A DNA stretch of 64,000 nt from Lentzea sp. NEAU-D7 (GTDB taxonomy: Bacteria; Actinomycetota; Actinomycetes; Mycobacteriales; Pseudonocardiaceae). The position numbers and the translations under genes are program-made. Positions 1 to 7,662 of this stretch are shown piece by piece. The stretch's first letter is position 1, and every line of letters starts with the position of its first letter. The notes beneath the pieces were generated by a model, which was not told the DNA's origin, searched no databases, and saw nothing but the letters and a program-made list of their open reading frames with translations. Location: positions 164,994 to 228,993 of the forward strand of contig NZ_JAPJDL010000007.1 in NCBI RefSeq assembly GCF_026242055.1. The letters run 5' to 3'.

Positions 1-241
1 CACCCCCGACCGCCGGGGTTGGTGCGGGCCACGCGCCCACACCCCCGGCCGTTCGTACTTTCTTACGCGTTAGCCTCGAGCCTTGCTCATCAGACTCGCC
101 CCGAACCTCAGGCTGGCCGAGCCTTCACATCTCCTTGGACTACCACGTCGAGGGTGTACCGACCCTCATGCAGTCCATCCATCGACGTTCCGTGCGGCCC
201 TTGACCGCCGACGGCGATTGGTGGCGCGACACAATGTCACC
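1..241. other. Left-edge stretch with no recognisable gene
   Basis: Short open frames cross this stretch but none resembles a known family or has a convincing ribosome binding site. The Vsr reading frame is open back to about 83, but those upstream codons look non-homologous. The stretch probably carries the promoter of the island. Confidence 0.4.
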
Positions 242-661
242 GTGGAGCCGCCGGAGACGACACCGCAGACCCGTGTTCGCATGAGCCGCCAGAAGTCACG
301 GAACACACAGGTGGAGATTGACCTGCGTAAGGCCTTGTACGCCGCAGGCCTGCGCTACCGGGTGCACCGCCGTCCGATGCCCGGGGTACGACGGGAGGCG
401 GACATCGTCTTCACCGGGATCAAGGTCGCAGTGTTCGTTGATGGTTGCTTCTGGCACGGCTGCCCCGAGCACGCGACGTGGCCGAAGACCAATGCGGAGT
501 TCTGGCGAACCAAGATCGAGGGAAACCGACGCCGCGACGCTGATACGGACGCGCGATTGACCGGCGACGGATGGCTGGTCGTTCGAGTTTGGGAACACGA
601 GGCGGCTGACGCGGCCGCCGTCCGCGTGCGCGAGGTCGTAGAGAGTCGACGGAGGAGGTAG
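242..661 (+). CDS. Very short patch repair endonuclease (Vsr-like)
   Basis: A nuclease of about 139 residues in the Vsr family, which nicks next to T:G mismatches left by deamination of 5-methylcytosine, or serves as a nuclease in modification-linked defence. The family core is visible: an N-terminal RMSRQKSRNT segment followed by the LRKALYAAGLRYR helix, then READIVF and VAVFVDGCFWHGCPEH, which carries the catalytic and zinc-binding residues, then WLVVRVWEHE. Length is normal for Vsr. The start is uncertain. GTG 242 keeps the usual lead-in before RMSR; GTG 221 and ATG 281 are alternatives, and none has a strong ribosome binding site. It precedes an HTH-GHKL ATPase and two cytosine methyltransferases in the same orientation. 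Vsr next to Dcm is the classical pairing. Confidence 0.85.
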   Translation: MEPPETTPQTRVRMSRQKSRNTQVEIDLRKALYAAGLRYRVHRRPMPGVRREADIVFTGIKVAVFVDGCFWHGCPEHATWPKTNAEFWRTKIEGNRRRDADTDARLTGDGWLVVRVWEHEAADAAAVRVREVVESRRRR

Positions 662-687
662 CACTACGCGCGGTCGCGGCGATACGT

Positions 688-707
688 GTCCATAGGGTCG
701 TATGGAC
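688..707. promoter_or_regulatory. 7-bp inverted repeat before the HTH-ATPase gene
   Basis: GTCCATA at 688-694 and TATGGAC at 701-707 form a perfect 7-bp inverted repeat with a 6-base spacer, followed by an unusually AT-rich stretch (about 720-760). It could be an operator for the HTH protein encoded just downstream, or a weak terminator after vsr. The sequence alone does not decide. Confidence 0.35.
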
Positions 708-822
708 CCAACGCTATCTACTGAATTTTGATTCATGTAGCTCTGTCAAATTTCAGCTGATAGTGTGACCGAGCTTGCTCGATGGGGTGAGCCGGACACG
801 AGGCGTGGAGGCTACGGCTGCG

Positions 823-2913
823 ATGAGCCCACAGCACGGGGAGATCTTCGGTTCCTGGTTGGCGCGCCAGCTCCACCAGGCCGGCATGACTCAGGCGCAG
901 CTCGCCGACAAGATTCCGATCACCCGAGCGGCGGTCTCCGCGTGGGTCAACAACCGTGCCGAACCCCGGCCGGAGACTCAGCGCAGGATCGCCGAGATCC
1001 TCGGCACTGACCCGGCGTCGATCTACAACCGCACCGATGTGGCGCCGAAGAAGCCTCTTCAATGGCACCACCGCCTCGCGCACAAGGATGGTGGGCGTGA
1101 GTATGGGAATGCTGCGGCTTTCGCCTTCGACGCCGACCTTTCGGCGCTCGCTCGTGAGGCGACTCAGAACTCCCTCGACGAGCGCTACGACTCAAGCAAG
1201 CCCGTCCGCGTGCGCTACACCCTGCACGAGCTGAACGGACAACATCTCGACACGTTCCTGGAAGCGGTGAACTGGAACGAGCTTCGTGGGCACTACGAGC
1301 AGGCGGCGGCCGCGGGGCAGAAGGTCTCTCATAGCCTGCGGGCCGCACTCGACGACCTGGATGAGAGGAACTCGCTTGTCCTGCTGAAGGTCGATGACTA
1401 CAACGCTGCCGGACTCACTGGTGATGAGTACGGCGACGGCAGGTTCGCCGCAGTGGTCCGCAGACAGCTTGACAGCTACAAGGAGTCCGGTAAGCAGGCA
1501 GGTGGGTCGTACGGGCTCGGCAAGGTCACGCTCTGGGCGACGAGCCGCTTCAGCCTCGTGCTGATGAACTCGACGCTCTCCGAGCCCCACGAGGGACGCA
1601 CCGAGCGACGGGTGATCGGGCGACTCGACCTGCCGTGGCGCGAGGTCGACGAGCTCGCTTTCGCGGGCCCCGCGTGGTTCGGCCAGCGGGAGACGGATCC
1701 GGACCACGAGGGTGTTTCCCGCTCGTGGTGGGCGGACGATCAGACTGTTCACGACCTGCACCTGGAACGGCTCACGAAGGAGCCTGGCACGTCGTTCCTC
1801 ATCGTCGGCGCCCACGACGCATCTGGCGACACCGTGCAACTGCCGGAAATGCACGAGAAGCTGGTCAAGTCGCTGGCCGACAACTTCTGGGCGGCGATGA
1901 TCGGCGGGCGGGACGGCGGTCCGCTGTTGGAGGCCACCGTCGTGACGATGCGAAACGGCCAGACGCTCGTCGAAGAGCGGGTCGACCCGCACGCCTCCCA
2001 CGCTGCGCTGAGCCGTGCATTCCAGGCATACCTGGACGGGGACACGGTGGAGGAGTTGACGTCAGGCACTCAAGTGGCTCGTGCTGACGTGCGCCTCGTT
2101 GTCCCACCCCGCCGAGGGGAAGCGGGCAAGAAGAAGGGCTGCGATCACGACGCTGTTCTGCTCGTCACTCCCGCAGAGGAGGACGACGACGAGGCCAACC
2201 GCGTGGTGTACATGCGAGGCACCCGGATGACCGTCACGAAGAAGCGACCGCGAGACCTACCACTGGGGGCGACGCGCTTTCATGCGGTGTTGCTCGCTGG
2301 TTACGCCACCGGCCGGGACAGCGGCGATGTAGCCCTCGCCGAGCAGTTCCTCCGCGCGTCCGAACCTCCTGAGCACGACGATTGGGAACACACGGAGGAA
2401 CTGACCTCTGTCTACGTACGCGGTGCGCTCAGCCGCCTTCGGGAGTTTCGCCTCGAGATCGACAAGGCGGTCCGGCAGCTCGTCGGCCGCCGCTCCACGA
2501 GCAAGGGTGAGGGGCCCGCGGCGCTCCGGGAGCTGCTGAAGCTCGACGTGTACGGCGCTACCGGATCCCGTGGCGCGCAGGGTGTCCCGACGGTGCGCAA
2601 CATCAGCGGGCACGTGGACGACACCGGAGCCTGGAACGTCCGTGTCGACCTCAAGCTTCCCAACGCGGACGATCCGTGGCTCCTCACGCCGGTCGCGAAG
2701 TTCGATGTGCGGTCCGGTGGCCGTCCTGCCGTCGACTGGAAGGAGCTCATCGCCACCGAGAACTGCCGCATGGAGGACGGCAATCTGGTCATCGGCGCCG
2801 GCGTGCGCTCGGCCACCTTCTCCGGTGTCACCGATCCGTCGACCCACCCTGTGCAAGGCAGTCTCGCCCGCCTGGTGGTCGACATCCAGAAGGCGCGCGG
2901 AGGTGCGGTGTGA
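823..2913 (+). CDS. XRE-type HTH fused to GHKL (MORC/MutL/Hsp90-like) ATPase
   Basis: A protein of about 696 residues. An N-terminal helix-turn-helix (about residues 8-62; GMTQAQLADK, then ITRAAVSAWVNN) precedes a GHKL ATPase core. The core has an N box near 110-121 (REATQNSLDER), a G1 box near 187-200 (KVDDYNAAGLTG) and a glycine-rich lid near 227-234 (GGSYGLGK). The remaining ~450 residues are not recognised. GHKL ATPases of the MORC/MutL type are known to cluster with Vsr and DNA methyltransferases in restriction-modification neighbourhoods, where they are thought to act as ATP-driven DNA clamps. The N-terminal HTH suggests DNA or promoter binding. The frame is open from TTG 775. ATG 823 was chosen just before the HTH; GTG 787 and 805 are possible. 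It overlaps the next gene by four bases (GTGA). Confidence 0.75.
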   Translation: MSPQHGEIFGSWLARQLHQAGMTQAQLADKIPITRAAVSAWVNNRAEPRPETQRRIAEILGTDPASIYNRTDVAPKKPLQWHHRLAHKDGGREYGNAAAFAFDADLSALAREATQNSLDERYDSSKPVRVRYTLHELNGQHLDTFLEAVNWNELRGHYEQAAAAGQKVSHSLRAALDDLDERNSLVLLKVDDYNAAGLTGDEYGDGRFAAVVRRQLDSYKESGKQAGGSYGLGKVTLWATSRFSLVLMNSTLSEPHEGRTERRVIGRLDLPWREVDELAFAGPAWFGQRETDPDHEGVSRSWWADDQTVHDLHLERLTKEPGTSFLIVGAHDASGDTVQLPEMHEKLVKSLADNFWAAMIGGRDGGPLLEATVVTMRNGQTLVEERVDPHASHAALSRAFQAYLDGDTVEELTSGTQVARADVRLVVPPRRGEAGKKKGCDHDAVLLVTPAEEDDDEANRVVYMRGTRMTVTKKRPRDLPLGATRFHAVLLAGYATGRDSGDVALAEQFLRASEPPEHDDWEHTEELTSVYVRGALSRLREFRLEIDKAVRQLVGRRSTSKGEGPAALRELLKLDVYGATGSRGAQGVPTVRNISGHVDDTGAWNVRVDLKLPNADDPWLLTPVAKFDVRSGGRPAVDWKELIATENCRMEDGNLVIGAGVRSATFSGVTDPSTHPVQGSLARLVVDIQKARGGAV

Positions 2914-3887
2914 AGCACGTGTTCCCCTATCAGACCCTGTTCGATCCCGTCGATCTCGAGGTCGTCTCGGTGACCGTGGACGGCAGGAGCTTGCCGTACA
3001 TGCAGATCTCCAAATCCGAGCGCACGATCGCCCTGCATCAAACCGGGCGCACCGAATGGGATGCGGCAACGCTCCAGCTCAAGGCGACACTGCCCGAGCA
3101 GGAGATCGCGGTGGGGCCGTGGTCCGACCTTGTCTGCCTGGCAGTTCTTACCGAGAACGCTACGAACGCGCGAAGCACCGCCCGTCTCTCGAAGGGACGC
3201 GACGGGTACTGGCACGGACAGATCGAGCTGGTGCATGGTCGTCACCTCAACCGCGCGTCTCTGGCGCTTGCGGTGACCGGTGAGATCGGTGGCGTGCAGG
3301 GACGCATCATCGGTGCCACAGACAAGGACTGGTGCATCGACCTCAAGGCGGTGACGCCCAAGCGCCAGCGTGAGATCCCGATCGTGGAGACCGACTTCCG
3401 CGAAGGTCCGGAGGAATGGCTACGACCGTTCAAGGACTCGTTGTGGATCGTGGAGACGGTCAACGACATCCCCGTCGTCTACCTGAACACCACGGCGGTC
3501 GAGGGACTGGTCGAGATCATGAACGACAAGGGAGGTTCCCCAGGGGAGAAGCTCGTGCGTGACATGACTGCGAGCCAGATCGCACAGGACGTCTGGACGG
3601 CCATGTTCCACACAGCGATCAGTGAGCTCGACCTGGACGACGACGGAACTCCAGTCGTGCCCAGCGGTTGGCGTGAGCCAGTCCTCCGGATGATGCTGCC
3701 CGACGTGCTGCCAGGCAGACAGCTGACCGACGCCCTGTTCGAGATCAACGAGCGGCGCACCAGCGGATCCGGATGGCCGGAGCTGCAGACGAACATCCAG
3801 TACGCGGCCGGCAAGCGCAGTCAGGTCACCAAGAAGCTGACCAACGCGGTGCGCATGGTCGACAGCATGGATAGGAACGGGTCCTGA
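2910..3887 (+). CDS. Uncharacterised protein of the Vsr-GHKL-Dcm island
   Basis: A protein of 325 residues that I do not recognise. GTG 2910 overlaps the ATPase stop codon in a GTGA arrangement, so the two are probably translationally coupled. No signal peptide, membrane segment or catalytic motif is evident. The N-terminal half looks rich in beta strands and the C-terminal half (from about residue 190, with SPGEKLVRDM and IAQDVWTAMFHTA) looks helical. It ends in the TGATG junction shared with the next gene. Position between the ATPase and the methyltransferases makes it a likely structural or targeting subunit of the same system, by context only. Confidence 0.6.
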   Translation: MKHVFPYQTLFDPVDLEVVSVTVDGRSLPYMQISKSERTIALHQTGRTEWDAATLQLKATLPEQEIAVGPWSDLVCLAVLTENATNARSTARLSKGRDGYWHGQIELVHGRHLNRASLALAVTGEIGGVQGRIIGATDKDWCIDLKAVTPKRQREIPIVETDFREGPEEWLRPFKDSLWIVETVNDIPVVYLNTTAVEGLVEIMNDKGGSPGEKLVRDMTASQIAQDVWTAMFHTAISELDLDDDGTPVVPSGWREPVLRMMLPDVLPGRQLTDALFEINERRTSGSGWPELQTNIQYAAGKRSQVTKKLTNAVRMVDSMDRNGS

Positions 3888-4783
3888 TGAGTCCTGTGCT
3901 CGCCGCGGTCTTTCCGCCAGTGCTCGGGCTTCTTTCCGACGCGGCCGTGACCAAGTACCTCAGCCGTGGAATGCAGGCGGGCAAGGAAAATCCGCCGCAG
4001 ACGGCCCTGCGCAAGGCCGCCACGACATTGTCGGAAGACGAGCCTCGGTGGCGTACAGAGCCGGTGCGCGCGCTGATAGACGAGGCGATGAACCGCTTCG
4101 AGGATCAGCAGCCTCGGGTCGATGCCTGGCTAGCGCCGCGCTTGCACGCCACGCTGCGGATGACGCGTGCCGAGGCCGCTGATGGCCGGCTCTGGAACTA
4201 CCTCGCGATGCTCGTCGCCCCCGATTACGTGGTGTGGCGCCACAAGGACAAGAAGTCAGGTATGGCGCCGACGACGCGGTTCAGCGGCAGACACGATCTA
4301 CAGGCGTTTTCTCGCTTGTGGTGGGTGGCGGAGTTCTTCCGCGACGGCGCCGACTACCGGCCGGTGGAAACAGCCTGTGTCTACCAGGACGTCATGAACA
4401 GCGTGATGCGTCTGGAGGTGGCCGACCACCGCCCGACTGCTGCAGCGATCATCCGCATTGTCGAGCGCCTGATCAGTCAGAAGGTCTCGAACGCGTCGGA
4501 TCAGATCAACGGTTTGTCGAAAGCGATCAACGCGGCGGGCAGCACGCTCATCTTCGACGTGCTCGCGCCGGACCAGCCCGTCGACCACGACGCGCTCCGA
4601 GACTGGATCGCAGACTCGGCGCACATGCCCGACGTGCCGCGGACACGCCTGCCGGACGGTCCGGACGACGGTGCCGTGGACAAGCAGGCTGTGGACATCT
4701 TGTTGCCGTTCTTCGAAAAGCTCCTCTCTGAGGCTCCTCTTCGAGACCGTTCCAAGAAGAAGCAAGACGTCGAGAACGAGTGA
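3887..4783 (+). CDS. Uncharacterised protein of the Vsr-GHKL-Dcm island
   Basis: A soluble-looking protein of 298 residues, family not recognised with confidence. Its ATG overlaps the upstream TGA by one base (TGATG). Visible features are a helical N-terminus, tryptophan-rich patches (RLWNYLAMLV, RLWWVAEFF), a helical middle and a charged C-terminal tail ending KKKQDVENE. There is no classical nuclease or NTPase motif. It sits three bases upstream of the first methyltransferase start, so it is part of the same transcript. A role in substrate recognition or complex assembly is inferred from position. Confidence 0.6.
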   Translation: MSPVLAAVFPPVLGLLSDAAVTKYLSRGMQAGKENPPQTALRKAATTLSEDEPRWRTEPVRALIDEAMNRFEDQQPRVDAWLAPRLHATLRMTRAEAADGRLWNYLAMLVAPDYVVWRHKDKKSGMAPTTRFSGRHDLQAFSRLWWVAEFFRDGADYRPVETACVYQDVMNSVMRLEVADHRPTAAAIIRIVERLISQKVSNASDQINGLSKAINAAGSTLIFDVLAPDQPVDHDALRDWIADSAHMPDVPRTRLPDGPDDGAVDKQAVDILLPFFEKLLSEAPLRDRSKKKQDVENE

Positions 4784-4786
4784 CAT

Positions 4787-5863
4787 ATGGCGGTCGAGCT
4801 GCCGTATCACCTGACTGCGAATGCCGTACGAGGGGACGCACAACATATGCCAGCAGCGAAATTTCGATCGGGGGGATCGGCCGTGGAACAGAAGCGCCTC
4901 AGGTCGCTCGAAGTCTGCGCAGGCGCGGGAGGCCTCGCGCTCGGGCTGGAGCGTGCGGGTTTCGACCCTGTCGTCGTTCTCGACAACCGCGATGTCGCGT
5001 GCGAGACCCTGCGCCTGAACCGGCCGGACTGGGATGTTCGACAGATGGACCTGCTCGACTTTGATCCCGCTGACGACCAGCGTGTGTACGACGTGGACCT
5101 GTTGTCAGCGGGCCTGCCACGGGTGAAGTCGTCGGCCGCGACCAACCGACCTCGCGGCAGCGACGTCGAGCTGAGGCTCCTCGACGCCACAATCATGCTC
5201 ATGCACGGCGTCCAACCGCGGGCTTTGCTGATCGAGAACGTGCCCGACCTGGCGACCAGTGACCAGTACCTGGACGCGCGCAAGGAGATCGCAGCCGAGC
5301 TCGTTCACCTCGGATACAGCGCCAGGTGGTTGGTTGTCAACTCGTCCGACTACCGCGTGCCGCAGGACCGCAAGCAGGGTGTTCTGGTCGCTTTCAAGGA
5401 TCGGTCGGCGGACGACTTCGAGCTGCCCCCAGCGCAGGGACCCGCGCCATCCGTAGGGGCCGTACTGCTGGACTCCATGGCCTCCCGGGGATGGACTCAG
5501 GCAGCCGAGTGGGCGGCGGGAGCCGACCGGCCCGCTCCCACTTTGGTGGGCGGCTCCTGGAACAGGGGTGGGCCCGACCTCGGACCGACCGGGTCGAAAC
5601 GAGCGTGGGAGGCGATGGGGGTCAACGGTGGCACAGTTGCCGACTTTCCGCCGCCGGCGGACTTCCACTGGGACCCCACCGCCGGGCCTGCTCACATGGT
5701 CCAGCTCACCGTCGCGCAGGCTGCCCTCCTCCAGGGATTCCCAGCGGACTGGCGTTTTGCCGGTGGAAAGACCAAGCAGTACCGCCAAGTGGGCAACGCC
5801 TCGCCGCCACCGGTGGGCCACGCCCTCGGACTGGCGATCCGCAAGGTTCTGGATGGACACTGA
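4787..5863 (+). CDS. Dcm-like cytosine-C5 methyltransferase lacking the catalytic cysteine
   Basis: A protein of 358 residues with the C5-methyltransferase fold. Motif I is LEVCAGAGGL (about 41-50), motif VI is IENVP (about 149-153), motif VIII is QDRKQGV (about 193-199), and a C-terminal QVGNASPPP resembles motif X. Where motif IV should read PCQ there is AGLPRVKSSAA (about 108-118), so the nucleophilic cysteine is absent. Unless another residue substitutes, the protein should bind AdoMet or DNA but not methylate by the usual mechanism. The next gene encodes a second C5 enzyme with an intact PCQ and overlaps this one by 11 bases, so a hetero-oligomer of active and inactive subunits is plausible. 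ATG 4787 follows the upstream stop by three bases; GTG 4883, just before the fold, is an alternative. Confidence 0.8.
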   Translation: MAVELPYHLTANAVRGDAQHMPAAKFRSGGSAVEQKRLRSLEVCAGAGGLALGLERAGFDPVVVLDNRDVACETLRLNRPDWDVRQMDLLDFDPADDQRVYDVDLLSAGLPRVKSSAATNRPRGSDVELRLLDATIMLMHGVQPRALLIENVPDLATSDQYLDARKEIAAELVHLGYSARWLVVNSSDYRVPQDRKQGVLVAFKDRSADDFELPPAQGPAPSVGAVLLDSMASRGWTQAAEWAAGADRPAPTLVGGSWNRGGPDLGPTGSKRAWEAMGVNGGTVADFPPPADFHWDPTAGPAHMVQLTVAQAALLQGFPADWRFAGGKTKQYRQVGNASPPPVGHALGLAIRKVLDGH

Positions 5864-7019
5864 CCCGCTTCCTCGGGACGTGGAGGGACACCGGATAAAC
5901 TCCGTGCCCATGATCCCTGAGCAGCCCGTATCTCTTCAGCCTGGGCAGATCCACATGGTGGATCTCTTTGCCGGGCCTGGAGGATTGGACGTAGCCGCAC
6001 ACTGGCTGGGTATGGCTGTGGACGGGATCGAGTGGGACGGCAACGCCTGCGCGACCCGTGTCGAGGCAGGGCTTCGGACCTGGAAGGCTGATGTTCGCGA
6101 CCACATGCCGTCGAAGTTCAAGACGGCCACGGTCCTGGCGGGCGGTCCGCCGTGTCAGACCTACACAGTCGCAGGCAGCGGCACGGGTCGCCGTGCTTTG
6201 GAGCAGGTGCTCAGATTCGTCAAGCGAATGGCGGCAGGCGAAAAGGTCAAGGAAAGCCTGGCCGAGTTGGACGACGACCGCACGGGATTGGTCCTGGAAC
6301 CGCTGCGATGGGCGTTGGAGGCAGTCCAGGACGGCAGGCCATACGACGCCATCGTGCTGGAGCAGGTTCCCGCGGTGCTGCCAGTGTGGAACGCCGTGAG
6401 GGAAGCGCTAGAGGGCGTTGGCTATAAGGCGGACTGTGGCATTCTCCACACAGAGATGTACGGAGTACCGCAGACACGGCGCCGAGCGATCCTGATCGCT
6501 CGGCGTGATCGCAAGCCAAGCCTTCCGGCGCCGACGCATCGCCGTTACCGCAAGGGCGTGCCGCCGACCGAAGGTGATTCGCATCTGCTGCCGTGGGAGA
6601 CCATGGGCAAGGCGGTTCACCGCGACTCACCGTACGTCGTGATCTCCAACTACGGCACCGGGGGAGATCCCAAGGCTCGCGGAAGGCGCACATCCGACGA
6701 GCCTGCGGCCACTGTGACGGGCAAGGTTTCACGCAATCGCCTTGTGACGCATGATGAGCACGAACTTGAGCGGTTCAGCATCGCTGAGGCAGGGCGTCTG
6801 CAGACGTTCCCCATCGACTACCCGTGGGCGGGCAGGGACAAGTCCCAGCAGATCGGCAACGCAATTCCACCAAGGCTTGCCGCACACGTACTGGCTGCCG
6901 CCTTGGGAGTGCGACTCGACGAGTCGGCGCTCGACGCGGCTGTGCAAGGCAAGTGGGAAGTTACCAAGAACAGCAAGCCTCTCGCCCCGAAGGATCAGCA
7001 TCTGAATATGGAGCCGTGA
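5853..7019 (+). CDS. DNA cytosine-C5 methyltransferase (Dcm family)
   Basis: A protein of 388 residues from ATG 5853. Motif I is MVDLFAGPGGLD (35-46) and motif IV is GGPPCQTYTVAG with the catalytic cysteine at about 101. Motif VI reads EQVP instead of the usual ENV. Motif VIII is QTRRRAILIA, and motifs IX-X are GRLQTFP and QQIGNAIPP. It should make 5-methylcytosine in an unknown sequence context. ATG 5853 has AAGG about seven bases upstream and overlaps the upstream gene by 11 bases, which favours coupling; GTG 5904 and ATG 5910 are alternatives. Together with the cysteine-less partner upstream and the Vsr-like nuclease it forms the modification arm of the island. No separate restriction endonuclease is visible. 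Confidence 0.9.
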   Translation: MDTDPLPRDVEGHRINSVPMIPEQPVSLQPGQIHMVDLFAGPGGLDVAAHWLGMAVDGIEWDGNACATRVEAGLRTWKADVRDHMPSKFKTATVLAGGPPCQTYTVAGSGTGRRALEQVLRFVKRMAAGEKVKESLAELDDDRTGLVLEPLRWALEAVQDGRPYDAIVLEQVPAVLPVWNAVREALEGVGYKADCGILHTEMYGVPQTRRRAILIARRDRKPSLPAPTHRRYRKGVPPTEGDSHLLPWETMGKAVHRDSPYVVISNYGTGGDPKARGRRTSDEPAATVTGKVSRNRLVTHDEHELERFSIAEAGRLQTFPIDYPWAGRDKSQQIGNAIPPRLAAHVLAAALGVRLDESALDAAVQGKWEVTKNSKPLAPKDQHLNMEP

Positions 7020-7433
7020 AGCTTTCAGCATTCCCGTCGACTGGCGTGAACAACCCGCGACGAGGCCCTGCGTTCGGACTCAGTGCGCCAGTGCGGGTAG
7101 ACGTCGAGCGAAACGCAGCTGTTCAGCCGAAGCCTCTGTGCGCTGCCAATTGGGGCGTCTAAGAGAAGTCCGAGGCCTTGGGATCGCGATAGGTGCGACG
7201 AGCGGTGACCAGGCCGGAGGCTGTTCAGCGCCCTTCCAGGGGACCAAAGACGAGGCGGTTCGTGTTCGTGGACAGCACGAACCGGGTCGCCTTCGTGCGT
7301 TCTCCGAGGCCAAGCCCAGACCCCAGTCGGGGCCACGCTCACGGATCCCCGTCGTAGATCCGGACGTTCGTGCAGCGTCCTGTTGAGGACACCTGGCAGA
7401 GCTGCTCACTTCGAGCGAAGCCTCCGATGATTT
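7020..7433. other. Gene-poor spacer with one inverted repeat
   Basis: No credible gene lies here. Open frames on both strands lack family resemblance and ribosome binding sites. A 9-bp inverted repeat (CGGTTCGTG at 7256-7264, CACGAACCG at 7276-7284) with an 11-base loop could end transcription of the methyltransferase operon, although no T-run follows. Confidence 0.4.
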
Positions 7434-7447
7434 TGGGAGCGCTCCCA
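7434..7447. promoter_or_regulatory. CebR-type operator, distal copy
   Basis: TGGGAGCGCTCCCA is a perfect 14-bp palindrome identical to the box bound by CebR, the LacI-family cellobiose/cellotriose repressor of Streptomyces. A second identical copy lies 187 bp downstream, next to the binding-protein gene. Two copies allow looping, or may mark a promoter whose gene has been lost. Confidence 0.75.
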
Positions 7448-7582
7448 GAACTGCGGACAACTTTGCGCTCACCCAGCCACTCGACGAAACCGCCCAGACC
7501 GGCGCCATTTAAGTCGTAAATGACAAGTTTCTTCTTCTCTGCAACCGTTTGAGTACGAAGAGTACGTCTTGAGCGAAGGTGC

Positions 7583-7611
7583 TTGACACCTTCGACTGAC
7601 GTCTTCAGACT
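7583..7611 (+). promoter_or_regulatory. Probable promoter of the sugar-binding lipoprotein gene
   Basis: TTGACA at 7583-7588 and CAGACT at 7606-7611 are spaced by 17 bases. The proximal CebR box starts nine bases after the -10 element and so would cover the transcription start, a typical repressor position. Confidence 0.5.
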
Positions 7612-7620
7612 CCCCAAATC

Positions 7621-7634
7621 TGGGAGCGCTCCCA
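7621..7634. promoter_or_regulatory. CebR-type operator, proximal copy
   Basis: A second perfect TGGGAGCGCTCCCA palindrome, placed between the putative -10 element and the GTG start at 7663. It should block initiation until cello-oligosaccharide, or a similar sugar, releases the repressor. Confidence 0.8.
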
Positions 7635-7662
7635 GTTGCTGTCGCCGTCAGAGGAGCTTCGC

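Noticed and set aside
19-204. Plus-strand 61-codon frame at the left edge
   Set aside because: No family resemblance, no ribosome binding site and an odd composition; likely noise before the vsr gene.
296-736. 146-codon minus-strand frame across vsr
   Set aside because: Antisense to a clearly recognised Vsr protein; its own sequence matches nothing.
7080-7617. Minus-strand frames in the spacer before the CebE-like gene
   Set aside because: They run across the promoter and CebR boxes and lack family features.
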